Positions 34,564 through 43,477 are shown, counted from the first letter of the stretch. The stretch is 64,000 bases of DNA from Aeromicrobium endophyticum (GCF_003586285.1 NZ_QUBR01000002.1:124001-188000); one strand, 5' to 3'. Translations and numbers: made by a program. The notes: generated by a model not told the origin, from the letters alone.

Positions 34564-35719
34564 GGGAGCAGCAGCGCCATCCGGGGCGCACGCGAGGGGA
34601 GCGGACGGGTCGCGAGACCTGCGGCTCACCGGCCTGACCAAGGAGTACGCGACGTTCACGGCCGTCAAGTCCCTCGACCTGGTCGTGCCGCAGGGCGAGT
34701 TCTTCGCACTGCTGGGGCCGTCGGGCTGCGGCAAGACGACGACCCTGCGCATGGTGGCCGGGCTCGACACCCCGACGTCCGGCACGATCCACCTCGGCGA
34801 CACCGAGATCACGTTCGAGAAGCCGTACCGGCGTCCCGTCAACACGGTGTTCCAGAACTATGCCCTGTTCCCGCACCTCAACATCGCCAAGAACGTCGCC
34901 TTCGGGCTCGAGCGCCGCGGCATCAAGAACACCAGGCAGCAGGTCGCCGACATGCTCGAGCTGGTCGAGCTGACCTCGCAGGCGCACAAGAAGCCGACCC
35001 AGATGTCCGGCGGCCAGCAGCAGCGCGTCGCTCTGGCGAGGGCCCTGATCAACAAGCCCGAGGTGCTGCTGCTCGATGAGCCGCTGGGCGCCCTCGACCT
35101 CAAGCTGCGGCGCGGCATGCAGCTCGAGCTCAAGCGCATCCAGACCGAGGTGGGGCTGACCTTCGTCCACGTGACGCACGACCAGGAGGAGGCCATGACC
35201 ATGGCCGACACCATCGCCGTCATGAACCAGGGCGTCATCGAGCAGATGGGTGCGCCGAGCGAGCTCTACGAGAACCCGCGCACGACGTTCGTCGCCAACT
35301 TCCTCGGCCAGTCCAACCTCATCGCCGGCGAGATCGAGGGGCGCGACGGCGACCACGTGAAGGTCCGCGTGCAAGGTGCGGTCGCGTCCGTCCCGGGCGA
35401 CCGGGCGCACTCCGACTCCGGCAAGGGCTGGCTGGGCATCCGGCCCGAGAAGGTCCTGATCGCCGAGGCCGGGACGCCGATCGACGCCCCGGGCGACGTC
35501 ATCACGGGTGGCTACGTCACCGACGTCAGCTTCGTCGGGGTCAGCACCCAGTACTCCGTCATGATGCCGTGGGGGCAGGAGCTGACGGTCTTCGAGCAGA
35601 ACACCGGTGCCCGGTCGATGCTGCCGGTCGGCACCAAGGTCGACATCTCGTGGCGGCCGGAGTTCGCCTTCCTGCTCGATGCGAGCCAGGACGCCAAGGC
35701 CGGGATCGAGGACGACTGA
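34547..35719 (+). CDS. potA: polyamine ABC transporter ATP-binding protein
   Basis: 390 residues. The nucleotide-binding domain has Walker A GPSGCGKT (57-64), Q-loop region NTVFQNYALFPHLN, signature MSGGQQQR, Walker B VLLLDEPLGALD and H-loop THDQEEAM. The C-terminal TOBE domain (about 295-385) has LGIRPEKVLIAEAG. Typical PotA/CysA-class importer ATPase. ATG 34547 lies inside the end of potD (17-base overlap). potB follows after 1 base. Confidence 0.95.
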   Translation: MSQVHEGAAAPSGAHARGADGSRDLRLTGLTKEYATFTAVKSLDLVVPQGEFFALLGPSGCGKTTTLRMVAGLDTPTSGTIHLGDTEITFEKPYRRPVNTVFQNYALFPHLNIAKNVAFGLERRGIKNTRQQVADMLELVELTSQAHKKPTQMSGGQQQRVALARALINKPEVLLLDEPLGALDLKLRRGMQLELKRIQTEVGLTFVHVTHDQEEAMTMADTIAVMNQGVIEQMGAPSELYENPRTTFVANFLGQSNLIAGEIEGRDGDHVKVRVQGAVASVPGDRAHSDSGKGWLGIRPEKVLIAEAGTPIDAPGDVITGGYVTDVSFVGVSTQYSVMMPWGQELTVFEQNTGARSMLPVGTKVDISWRPEFAFLLDASQDAKAGIEDD

Positions 35720-35720
35720 C

Positions 35721-36653
35721 ATGACGTCCACCGCAGGCGTCCCGCCGGTCTCCACGGACGACACCACGGCAGCCAAGCCCCGCGGCCGCAAGCTCACGGG
35801 CTACTGGCTGATCCTGCCGGGTGCTGTCTGGCTGCTGCTGTTCTTCGTCATCCCGTTCTACTCGCTGGTCGCCTCGAGCCTGTTCGACCCGAAGGGATCG
35901 GTGCTGACGGGCTACGAGATGACCTGGCACGTCGGCAACTACGTCGACGCGTTCAACCAGTACAAGGGCCAGCTCGGGCGGTCGCTGCTCTACGCCGGCC
36001 TGGCCACGCTCACGTGCCTCGTGGTCGGCTACGTGCTCGCGTACGCCATCGCGTTCAAGGCAGGACGCTGGAAGAACCTGATGCTGGTGCTGGTCATCGC
36101 CCCGTTCTTCACCAGCTTCCTGCTGCGCACCCTGTCGTGGAAGCTGATCCTGGCCGACGACGGCTGGGTCGTGGGCGTCGCCCAGGCGATCCACCTGACC
36201 GACGTGCTCAACATCATCGGTCTGACCACGACGGACGACCGGCTGCTGGCCACCCCGTTCGCCGTGATCGCGGGGCTCACCTACAACTTCCTGCCGTTCA
36301 TGGTGCTGCCGCTCTACGCGAGCCTCGAGAAGGTCGACATCCGTCTCATCGAGGCCGCGGGCGACCTGTACGCCTCGCCCATGCGGGGGTTCTTCAAGGT
36401 CACGTTCCCGTTGTCGTTGCCCGGTGTCGTGGCGGGCACGCTGCTGACCTTCATCCCGGCGGCCGGCGACTACGTCAACGCGCAGCTGCTGGGCAGCACC
36501 AACACCAAGATGATCGGCAACTCGATCCAGAGCCTGTTCACGACGCAGGGTGACTACGCCACGGCGGGTGCGCTGTCGGTGATCCTCATGGTCATCATCG
36601 TGGCGGCCGTGATGGCCTACGTCCGCACCGCCGGAACGGAGGAGCTGGTATGA
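35721..36653 (+). CDS. potB: polyamine ABC transporter permease
   Basis: 310 residues. A hydrophilic N-terminus (1-25) precedes six membrane helices (first LTGYWLILPGAVWLLLFFVI). The coupling helix (EAA loop) is visible as LIEAAGDLYASPMRGFFKVTFPLSLPG, the contact to PotA. ATG 35721; the stop overlaps potC by four bases (ATGA, 36650-36653). Confidence 0.94.
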   Translation: MTSTAGVPPVSTDDTTAAKPRGRKLTGYWLILPGAVWLLLFFVIPFYSLVASSLFDPKGSVLTGYEMTWHVGNYVDAFNQYKGQLGRSLLYAGLATLTCLVVGYVLAYAIAFKAGRWKNLMLVLVIAPFFTSFLLRTLSWKLILADDGWVVGVAQAIHLTDVLNIIGLTTTDDRLLATPFAVIAGLTYNFLPFMVLPLYASLEKVDIRLIEAAGDLYASPMRGFFKVTFPLSLPGVVAGTLLTFIPAAGDYVNAQLLGSTNTKMIGNSIQSLFTTQGDYATAGALSVILMVIIVAAVMAYVRTAGTEELV

Positions 36654-37468
36654 CACGCGCGCGCCGCTGGATCGGCGAGCACCTGGTGCTCGGCCTCGGC
36701 CTGCTGGTGCTGGCCTACACGTTCGTGCCGATCGCGATCGTCGTGCTGATGAGCTTCAACGACAGCAGCACGTCGCGCAACGTCTACAAGTTCCAGAAGT
36801 TCACCTGGGACAACTGGCTCCACCCCGGAAGCTGGGCCGACGGCATGGCCGACTCGGTGTGGTTGAGCATCCGCATCGCGCTGCTGGCGACCGTGGTCGC
36901 GACGGCGCTCGGCACGCTGGCCGCCTTCGCCCTCGTGCGGCACCGGTTCGCGGGACGCTCGGCGGCCAACCTGATCATCTTCCTGCCGATGGCGTCGCCC
37001 GAGATCGTCATGGGCTCGTCGTTGCTGGCCCTGTTCGTGTCGGCCGGCTTCGGCGGCCAGCTCGGGTTCTGGACGATCCTGATCGCCCACATCATGTTCT
37101 GCCTCTCGTTCGTCATCGTGACCGTCAAGGCACGGCTGAGCGGTCTCAACGACAACCTCGAGCAGGCGGCGATGGACCTCTACGCGACCGAGGCGCAGAC
37201 CTTCTGGCGGGTGACGTTCCCGCTCGTGCTGCCCGGCATCGTGGGTGCGGCGCTGCTGAGCTTCTCGCTGTCGTTCGACGACTTCATCATCACCAACCTC
37301 AATGCCGGCCAGGAGGTGACGTTCCCGATGTTCGTCTACGGCGCCAACCAGCGCGGCGTGCCGATGGAGGTCAACGTCATCGGCACGGCGATGTTCGTCA
37401 TCTCGATCGCGGTGGTGCTCGGCAACGAGATCGTCCGGCGTCGTCAGGAGAAGGCCCTCGCCGCCTGA
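36650..37468 (+). CDS. potC: polyamine ABC transporter permease
   Basis: 272 residues, six membrane helices (first LVLGLGLLVLAYTFVPIAIV). The EAA loop reads EQAAMDLYATEAQTFWRVTF followed by PLVLPGIVG. The periplasmic segment FNDSSTSRNVYKFQKFTWDN is typical of PotC/PotI. Overlaps potB by ATGA. It ends the operon; a perfect hairpin follows 7 bases after the stop. Confidence 0.94.
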   Translation: MTRARRWIGEHLVLGLGLLVLAYTFVPIAIVVLMSFNDSSTSRNVYKFQKFTWDNWLHPGSWADGMADSVWLSIRIALLATVVATALGTLAAFALVRHRFAGRSAANLIIFLPMASPEIVMGSSLLALFVSAGFGGQLGFWTILIAHIMFCLSFVIVTVKARLSGLNDNLEQAAMDLYATEAQTFWRVTFPLVLPGIVGAALLSFSLSFDDFIITNLNAGQEVTFPMFVYGANQRGVPMEVNVIGTAMFVISIAVVLGNEIVRRRQEKALAA

Positions 37469-37475
37469 CGGCCCC

Positions 37476-37501
37476 GGTTTACCACGCTGGCGTGGTAAAC
37501 C
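37476..37501. terminator. bidirectional terminator hairpin after potC
   Basis: GGTTTACCACG (37476-37486), loop CTGG, CGTGGTAAACC (37491-37501): a perfect 11-bp stem 7 bases after potC. It is also the first copy of the repeat family that fills this convergent intergenic region. Confidence 0.65.
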
Positions 37502-37677
37502 TCGTCGGTGCACGGCAAAGGTGCCGCGCCCCGAGCCAGTTTGCCCTGCCGGCGTGGGAAACCGCGTCGCCCGGACTACACCCGGGGTCGGTTTGCCCTG
37601 CCGGCATGGTGAACCGGATCAGGGCACGGCCAAGGTGCCGCGTCCCGAGCCAGTTTGCCCTGCCGGCGTGGTAAACC
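37476..37677. repeat. cluster of four imperfect 26-base palindromic repeats
   Basis: Copies at 37476-37501, 37537-37563, 37590-37615 and 37651-37677, spaced 62, 52 and 62 bases. All keep the pattern GGTTT(A/G)CC...GG(C/T)GTGGTAAACC with a CTGCCGGC or CGCTGG core. Copies 2 and 4 are part of a longer direct repeat (37510-37569 and 37624-37680) beginning GCACGGC. Only copy 1 is a perfect stem. The region lies between convergent potC and the aminotransferase gene. Confidence 0.7.
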
Positions 37678-37692
37678 GCGCCGGGGCGGTCG

Positions 37693-39093
37693 TCAGACGA
37701 GGCCCTGGGCCTCGGTCAGCACCGACCGCAGGATCTGCTCGATCTCGTCGAAGTGCGACTGGTCGGCGATCAGCGGGGGAGCCAGCTGGATGACCGGGTC
37801 GCCGCGGTCGTCGGCGCGGCAGTACAGGCCGTTGTCGAACAGGGCCTTGGAGAGGAAGCCGCGCAGCAGCTTCTCGGACTCGACGTCGTCGAACGTCTCC
37901 TTGGTCGTCTTGTCCTTGACCAGCTCGATGCCGTAGAAGTAGCCGTCGCCGCGGACGTCGCCGACGAGGTCGAGGTCGAGCAGCTTCTCGAGCGTCGAGC
38001 GGAAGGCACCCTCGTTGCGCAGCACGTGACCGTTGAGGTCCTCGCGCTCGAAGATGTCGAGGTTGGCCATCGCGACGGCGGCCGAGACCGGGTGCCCGCC
38101 GAACGTGTAGCCGTGCGCGAACGACGCGTTGCCCTTCAGGAACGGCTCCATCAGCCGGTCGGACGCGATCATCGCTCCGAGCGGCGAGTAGCCCGACGTC
38201 AGGCCCTTCGCGCAGGTGATCATGTCGGGCTGGTAGCCGAACTTGGTGGCGCCGAACATCTCGCCGAGGCGTCCGAAGGCGCAGATGACCTCGTCGGAGA
38301 CCAGCAGGACGTCGTGCTCGTCGCAGATCTCGCGGACGCGCTCGAAGTAGCCGGGCGGGGGCGGGAAGCACCCGCCCGAGTTCTGCACCGGCTCGAGGAA
38401 GACCGCGGCGACGGTGTCGGCGCCCTCGGCCAGGATCGCGTCCTCGATGCGGTTCGCGGCCCAGCGGCCGAAGGCCTGCTGCTGCTCCTTCTCGTCGGTG
38501 AAGCCGCCGAGGGACTCGTCGGGCGCCCGGTAGAAGTTGGTGTTGGGCACGTGCGACGTCGACGGCACGAGCGGCTCGAACATCGACTTCATGGCCGGGA
38601 TGCCCGTGATCGACAGGGCTCCGTGCGGCGTGCCGTGGTAGGCGACCTGTCGGCTGATGACCTTGGTCTTGGCCGGCTTGCCGGTCAGCTTGAAGTACTG
38701 CTTGGCCAGCTTCCAGGCGGTCTCGACGGCCTCGCCGCCGCCCGTCGTGAAGAACACGCGGTTGAGGTCGCCGGGCGCGTACGACGCGATGCGCTCGGCC
38801 AGGCGGATGGCATGCGGGTGCGCGAACGTCCACAGCGGGAAGAACGCGAGCTCCTTGGCCTGCTTGGCGGCCGCCTCGGCCAGCTCCTCGCGTCCGTGGC
38901 CCGCCTGCACGACGAACAGCCCGGCCAGCCCGTCGAGGTACTGGCGACCCTGGGTGTCCCAGATGTGCATGCCGTCGCCCTTGACGATGATGGGGATGTC
39001 GTGGGCGTCGTCGTAGCTCCCGTGACGGGAGAAGTGCATCCACAGGTGCCGCTTGCCGGCCTCCTGCAGGTGGTCGTAGTCGTCGAGGGTCAT
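37693..39093 (-). CDS. class III PLP-dependent aminotransferase (putrescine/GABA/diamine type)
   Basis: 466 residues, fold type I. Visible are the cofactor region FTTGGGEAVETAWKLAKQY, the aspartate loop LVSDEVICAFGRLG, PLP lysine K296 (ITCAKGLTSGYSPLG) and FAHGYTFGGHPVSAA. Long acidic N-terminus like omega-amine aminotransferases. Next to polyamine import and an amine oxidase, putrescine or GABA with pyruvate or 2-oxoglutarate is the likely pair (inference). I start at ATG 39093 (MTLDDYDHL); a start at 39129 would add 12 residues and cover a candidate operator. Confidence 0.9.
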   Translation of the reverse strand: MTLDDYDHLQEAGKRHLWMHFSRHGSYDDAHDIPIIVKGDGMHIWDTQGRQYLDGLAGLFVVQAGHGREELAEAAAKQAKELAFFPLWTFAHPHAIRLAERIASYAPGDLNRVFFTTGGGEAVETAWKLAKQYFKLTGKPAKTKVISRQVAYHGTPHGALSITGIPAMKSMFEPLVPSTSHVPNTNFYRAPDESLGGFTDEKEQQQAFGRWAANRIEDAILAEGADTVAAVFLEPVQNSGGCFPPPPGYFERVREICDEHDVLLVSDEVICAFGRLGEMFGATKFGYQPDMITCAKGLTSGYSPLGAMIASDRLMEPFLKGNASFAHGYTFGGHPVSAAVAMANLDIFEREDLNGHVLRNEGAFRSTLEKLLDLDLVGDVRGDGYFYGIELVKDKTTKETFDDVESEKLLRGFLSKALFDNGLYCRADDRGDPVIQLAPPLIADQSHFDEIEQILRSVLTEAQGLV

Positions 39094-39123
39094 GTCCTCA
39101 TTGTCAGGCCTCTGGTTGGTCGA

Positions 39124-39173
39124 AAACAAGGGATTTCGTGGTTCTGTCGGACATTCGCACCGGAATCCGTTGT
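39124..39173. promoter_or_regulatory. two candidate operator copies between aminotransferase and amine oxidase genes
   Basis: Inverted copy ACAAGGGATTTC (39126-39137 on the + strand) and direct copy GGAATCCGTTGT (39162-39173). Both match the GGAATCCCTTGT element before potD at 11 of 12 bases. The first copy is also inside a CGAAA-8 bases-TTTCG inverted repeat (39121-39138). The position between two divergent starts suits co-regulation of polyamine catabolism. Confidence 0.45.
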
Positions 39174-39239
39174 CCCGAGGTCGGGGATGAGGTTGGATGG
39201 GAGCGCACCGCAGCCCACGACACGATCGACGAGGTGACC

Positions 39240-40565
39240 ATGGACCGCTACGACACGATCGTCGTGGGTGCAGGGGTGGCGGGCCTGACCGCTGCCCGTC
39301 TGCTGACCCGCGCGGGCCGGTCGGTGGTGGTGCTCGAGGCGCGCGATCGCATCGGCGGTCGCGTCTGGACGGTGCGCGACGGCGATGAGGCCACCGATCT
39401 CGGTGCGTCGTGGATCCATGGTGTCGACGGCAGTCCGGTGGCGGCCGCGGCCCGCGCCTTCGAGATGCCGATGACGGAGTTCACGGTCGGCGGCTACCAG
39501 CCGGACAGCCGTCCGATCGCCTACTACGGCCCGGCCGGGAGTCGCCTGTCCGAGGTCGAGACAGCGGGGTTCGTCGACGACATCCGAGCCGTCGACGAGG
39601 CACTGCCGGCCGTGATCGAGGCGTCCGCGCCCGACGCCTCGTACTCCGACGTCGCCGAGCAGGTGCTGCGAACGTTCGGCTGGGACGAGGCGCGTGCCGA
39701 GCGCGTGCGCGAGTACCTGCGCCACCGGTCGGAGGAGCAGTACGGCGCGTGGATCGGCGACCTGGCCGCTCACGGCCTCGACGACGACTCGATCGACGGG
39801 GACGAGGTCGTGTTCCCCGACGGGTACGACCGCCTGGCCGAGCGGTTGTCCGACGGCGTCGACCTCCGTCTCGAGCACGTCGTGTCGCACGTCCGCTGGG
39901 ACGACGACGGCGTGTCGGTGAGCGGCGACCGGGGCACGCTGACGGCGGCGGCAGCGATCGTCACGGTGCCGGTCGGCGTGCTGCGCAGCTCCGACTTCGT
40001 CATCGAGCCGGCCCTGCCCGCGCCGGTGGCCGGCGCCCTGTCGCGCCTCGAGATGAACGCCTTCGAGAAGGTCTTCCTGCGGTTCCCGACCAGGTTCTGG
40101 GACGACGAGGTGTACGCGATCCGCCAGCAGGGCCCGCAGGGTCTGTGGTGGCACTCCTGGTACGACCTCACGTCCCTGCACGGCACGCCCACGCTGCTGA
40201 CCTTCGCGGCCGGTCCCGCCGCGCGAGCCATCCGTGACTGGGACGACGCCGCGGTCATCGACTCGGTGCTCTCGCAGCTGCGGCGCCTCTACGGCCACCG
40301 AGTCGGCGTGCCGACCGCCGTGCATGTCACGCACTGGCAGGACGATCCGTACGCCCGCGGCTCGTACGCCTACATGACGGTCGGCTCGACGACGTCCGAC
40401 CACGACGACCTCGCGACCCCCGTCGGCGGTGTGCTGCACCTGGCCGGCGAGGCCACGTGGACCGACGACCCGGCGACGGTCACGGCGGCCCTGTGCTCGG
40501 GGCACCGCGCCGCACAGAACGTCCTGGGCCGCGACGTGCCCATCGAGGACGCCTGGACCGACTGA
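39240..40565 (+). CDS. flavin-dependent amine oxidase (polyamine/putrescine oxidase-like)
   Basis: 441 residues, monoamine-oxidase family. The FAD dinucleotide fold is G10-A-G-V-A-G15 (IVVGAGVAGLTAARLL), then VLEARDRIGGRVWT, DLGASWIHG and, at the C-terminus, GVLHLAGEATWTDDPATVTA closing the FAD site. MAO-type enzymes oxidise amines to aldehydes, releasing H2O2 and ammonia. No signal peptide, so cytosolic. The neighbours (potDABC, aminotransferase) suggest putrescine or another polyamine as substrate. ATG 39240 begins just before the FAD motif. Confidence 0.92.
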   Translation: MDRYDTIVVGAGVAGLTAARLLTRAGRSVVVLEARDRIGGRVWTVRDGDEATDLGASWIHGVDGSPVAAAARAFEMPMTEFTVGGYQPDSRPIAYYGPAGSRLSEVETAGFVDDIRAVDEALPAVIEASAPDASYSDVAEQVLRTFGWDEARAERVREYLRHRSEEQYGAWIGDLAAHGLDDDSIDGDEVVFPDGYDRLAERLSDGVDLRLEHVVSHVRWDDDGVSVSGDRGTLTAAAAIVTVPVGVLRSSDFVIEPALPAPVAGALSRLEMNAFEKVFLRFPTRFWDDEVYAIRQQGPQGLWWHSWYDLTSLHGTPTLLTFAAGPAARAIRDWDDAAVIDSVLSQLRRLYGHRVGVPTAVHVTHWQDDPYARGSYAYMTVGSTTSDHDDLATPVGGVLHLAGEATWTDDPATVTAALCSGHRAAQNVLGRDVPIEDAWTD

Positions 40566-40566
40566 G

Positions 40567-41553
40567 TCAGGCCGGGACGTGGTCGATGCCCGCGGCGTCC
40601 AGGGCGTAGGCCCAGACGCTCCGCCGTGCCTCGGGGTCGTCGGCCCGGCCGGGCAGGTAGTAGGTCGACCGCGGACGGCGGTCGCTCCAGAACCGGCCGC
40701 TCGACCGCGTCGCCACCGGTGAGGCCGTGAGCCACACGATCGTGTCGGCGCCCTGCTCGGCGGTGCGCAGGATCGGGGCGACGACCTTGGCGAACCGGGG
40801 CATCGAGTCGGTGACGCCCGGGGTGTCGGCCCACCCGGGGTGCATGCTGTGCACCACGACGCCGTCGCCGGCATACCGGCGCGCCATCAGCTCGGCCAGG
40901 GTCACCTGGATGCGCTTGGTGCGCGCATACGCGCGGATGCCCTCGTACGGGCCTTCCTCGTACTCGATGTCGTCGCCGATCGAGCTGTCGAGCGGAGCGG
41001 AGTACATGCCGCCCGACGACACGATGACGACGCGGGGGTCCCCGGCGGCAGCGAGCGTGTCGCGCAGCAGCTCGGTCAGCAGCAGGGGTCCGATGACGTG
41101 CGTCGCGAGGGCCAGCTCGTGGCCCTGCGCCGTCTCGGTGCGCTCCGGCGGCATGACGCCGGCGTCGTGGACGATCGCGTGCAGCGCACCCACCGTCTCC
41201 TTCAGGTCGGCGGCGTACGCGCGGACGGAGTCGAGGTCGCTGACGTCGCAGACCTCCTCGACCAGCTGCGCGTCCGGCGCGTCGCGACGGATGAGGTCGG
41301 CCGACTCGCGGAGGCGGTCGGCGTTGCGACCGACCAGGTGCACCACGGCACCCAGCCGGGCGATGCCGGTGGCTGCCGCTCGTCCGAGCCCGCTGCTGCC
41401 GCCGGTGACGACGACATGACGGCCCACCAGGGCCTGCGGATCGGGGTCGTCCGCCCACCACCGGCGACGAAGCGCGGGTCCGATCGACGAGTAGCCCGGG
41501 ACGAGGGTCTTGTCGAGGATCGTGTCGACGACCGAGAGCAGAGGAGAGACCAT
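40567..41553 (-). CDS. SDR family oxidoreductase (DHRS12/retinol-dehydrogenase-like)
   Basis: 328 residues. A 50-residue N-terminal extension (LVPGYSSIGPALRRRWW) precedes the NAD(P) fold with TGGSSGLG, VCDVSDLDSV and HDAGVMPPERT. Active-site S is in VSSGGMYS and YxxxK in YARTK. This arrangement matches DHRS12-like SDRs acting on lipids or steroids. The start ATG at 41553 (MVSPLLSV) begins the conserved extension; further upstream the frame is low-quality. It converges with the amine oxidase gene, ending 1 base from its stop. Confidence 0.9.
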   Translation of the reverse strand: MVSPLLSVVDTILDKTLVPGYSSIGPALRRRWWADDPDPQALVGRHVVVTGGSSGLGRAAATGIARLGAVVHLVGRNADRLRESADLIRRDAPDAQLVEEVCDVSDLDSVRAYAADLKETVGALHAIVHDAGVMPPERTETAQGHELALATHVIGPLLLTELLRDTLAAAGDPRVVIVSSGGMYSAPLDSSIGDDIEYEEGPYEGIRAYARTKRIQVTLAELMARRYAGDGVVVHSMHPGWADTPGVTDSMPRFAKVVAPILRTAEQGADTIVWLTASPVATRSSGRFWSDRRPRSTYYLPGRADDPEARRSVWAYALDAAGIDHVPA

Positions 41554-41590
41554 GCCTCCACGGTAGGCGCGACCTCCTGACCCCGCTCGT

Positions 41591-41659
41591 CCCCGCGATC
41601 CGTGACGCCTACGGCGGCATGGGGCCTTCGTGACGCCGTAGGCGTCACACATCGCGGGG
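41591..41659. terminator. long interrupted hairpin between SDR and response regulator genes
   Basis: CCCCGCGAT (41591-41599) pairs with ATCGCGGGG (41651-41659); after a 2x2 mismatch, GTGACGCCTACGGCG (41602-41616) pairs with CGCCGTAGGCGTCAC (41634-41648), leaving a 17-base loop. It lies 10 bases beyond the stop of the minus-strand response regulator, so a terminator for that operon is likely. Confidence 0.6.
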
Positions 41660-41669
41660 AGGGGAGGGT

Positions 41670-42323
41670 CTAGAGCAGGCCTGCCTCGTGCATCGCGATC
41701 GCGACCTGCACGCGGTTGGTCGCGTCGAGCTTGGTGAACAGGTGCGAGATGTGCGCCTTGACGGTGGCGACGCTCATGTGGAGGTCGGCGGCGATCTCGG
41801 CGTTGGACGCACCGCGCCCGACGGCCACCGCGACCTCGCGCTCACGGTCGGTGAGGCACGCGATCCGCTCGACGGCCTGGCCGGCGCGGGCGTCGGGGAC
41901 GGCGTCGGTGACCTGGCGGATGAGCTGCTCGGTGATGGCCGGCGACAGCATCGGCTCGCCGGCCACGACACGGGCGATCGCGTCGACGATGTCGGCCGGC
42001 GGGGTGTCCTTGAGCAGGAAGCCGTTGGCGCCCGCGGCCAGGGCCCTGACCACGTACGCGTCGGCGTCGAAGGTCGTCAGCACGATCACCTTGGGCGCCT
42101 CGGGGAGGGCGAGGACGGCCTCGGTGGCCGCGATGCCGTCCATGACCGGCATGCGGATGTCCATGAGCACGACGTCGATGCCGCCGGCCCGCACGCGCTC
42201 GACCGCCTCGTGGCCGTTCGCGGCCTCACCGACGACCTCGATCTGGGACGAGCCGCCGAGGATCAGGGCCAGCCCGGCCCGGACGAGCGCGTCGTCGTCG
42301 GTCAGCAGCACCCGGATGGTCAT
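41670..42323 (-). CDS. NarL/LuxR-family response regulator
   Basis: 217 residues. The receiver domain has the acidic pocket D9-D10-D11, phospho-acceptor D55 (VVLMDIRMPVMDG), T in VLTTFDAD and K in FLLKDTPP. The C-terminal LuxR helix-turn-helix is CLTDREREVAVAVGRGASNAEIAADLHMSV. ATG 42323 overlaps the kinase stop as ATGA; an upstream start (42341) would lie inside the kinase gene. Pairs with the adjacent kinase; the divergent ABC-2 transporter is a probable target (inference). Confidence 0.94.
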   Translation of the reverse strand: MTIRVLLTDDDALVRAGLALILGGSSQIEVVGEAANGHEAVERVRAGGIDVVLMDIRMPVMDGIAATEAVLALPEAPKVIVLTTFDADAYVVRALAAGANGFLLKDTPPADIVDAIARVVAGEPMLSPAITEQLIRQVTDAVPDARAGQAVERIACLTDREREVAVAVGRGASNAEIAADLHMSVATVKAHISHLFTKLDATNRVQVAIAMHEAGLL

Positions 42324-43477
42324 GCCGGCCACGGTAGCCACGCCTCGAGCACGAACTCGGCGTCGGGGGAGATGCGGTGGCCCAGGCGTCCGCCCGCCAG
42401 CTCGGCGCGCTCGGTCAGTCCCTCGAGCCCCAGGCCTGACCGCGGGGGAGCCGACCGCTGCTCACCGACCCGCAGGGGATTGCGCACCTCGACCGTCACG
42501 CCGGCGTCGGGGGAGCCCGTGACGATGACCGAGACCAAGGTGTCCGCCGCGTGCTTGCGGGCGTTGGTGAGCGCCTCCTGCACGATGCGGTAGACCGTGC
42601 GGCCGAGGGCGTCCGGGACGTCGCTCAGCGCGATGCCGCCACCGAGCTCGACGCGCATGCCCGACCGGCGCGCCTCGTCGACCAGACCCGCGACATCGGT
42701 CGCCGACGGCTGCGGACGTTCGGGGGCGGAGTCGCCGGGTCCGTCGCGCAGGATGCCGAGCACCTCGCGCAGCTCGACCATCGCCTGGTGGGAGTTGTCC
42801 TGGATGATGCCGGCCGTGGCACGCACCTCGTCGCGGCTGAGGTCGTCGCGGTACGCCAAGGCACCCGCGTGCATCGTCACGAGCGAGATGCGGTGGGCCA
42901 GGACGTCGTGCATCTCACGGGCGATGCGCGACCTCTCGGCCGTGCGAGCCCTTGCGACCCTCGACGCCTGGTCGTCCTCGGCGGCGCGCGCCCGCTCCCG
43001 CAGGGTCGCGATGAGCTCGCGGCGCGACCCGATGAACATGCCCCAGCCCACCGTGACGGCCAGGACGAGCAGCGTCAGCGGGATCATGACGACGTACGTC
43101 TGCTGGGCGTCGCGGTCGGTGGCCTCGAGCACGAGGCCCGCGACGAGGGCGACCGCCGTGACCGGGAGGATCTCGCGCAGCCGCCGGCGGGTCGACAACG
43201 ACACCAGGGCCAGGGTCGCGGGCCCGCCGACCGACCACGACCCGAGGGCGAGGGCGTTGGCGGCCAGCGCGACGGCGAGGGGATGACGGCGGCGCCACGG
43301 CAGGATGGCGAAGCCGACCAGGCCCATCGCCAGGTCGGTCCAGAACCACCACCGGGCGTGGTCCCACTGCCACTGCGCGGCCTCGAACCACGCGACGGCA
43401 CTGATCGCGATCGCCAGCGCGTACCGCCACAGGTGGTTCCACCAGCGCAGCGGCGGTTGGTACGTCACGGGGATCAC
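42320..43477 (-). CDS. sensor histidine kinase (HisKA_3, NarL-type partner)
   Basis: 385 residues. Four to five membrane helices fill residues 13-165 with almost no extracellular loop, so it probably senses membrane state (as LiaS or DesK). A linker coiled coil leads to the HisKA_3 helix with H190 (REMHDVLAHRIS), then HATPase_c with VQEALTNARKHA and GLGLEGLTERAELAGG. GTG start at 43477; on the minus strand a TAGCCT box lies 6 bases before it, implying a leaderless transcript. Coupled to the response regulator. Confidence 0.94.
   Translation of the reverse strand: MIPVTYQPPLRWWNHLWRYALAIAISAVAWFEAAQWQWDHARWWFWTDLAMGLVGFAILPWRRRHPLAVALAANALALGSWSVGGPATLALVSLSTRRRLREILPVTAVALVAGLVLEATDRDAQQTYVVMIPLTLLVLAVTVGWGMFIGSRRELIATLRERARAAEDDQASRVARARTAERSRIAREMHDVLAHRISLVTMHAGALAYRDDLSRDEVRATAGIIQDNSHQAMVELREVLGILRDGPGDSAPERPQPSATDVAGLVDEARRSGMRVELGGGIALSDVPDALGRTVYRIVQEALTNARKHAADTLVSVIVTGSPDAGVTVEVRNPLRVGEQRSAPPRSGLGLEGLTERAELAGGRLGHRISPDAEFVLEAWLPWPA

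Noticed and set aside
37476-37677. CRISPR array
   Set aside because: Four palindromic repeats differ from each other, the spacers are themselves repeated, and no cas genes are near.
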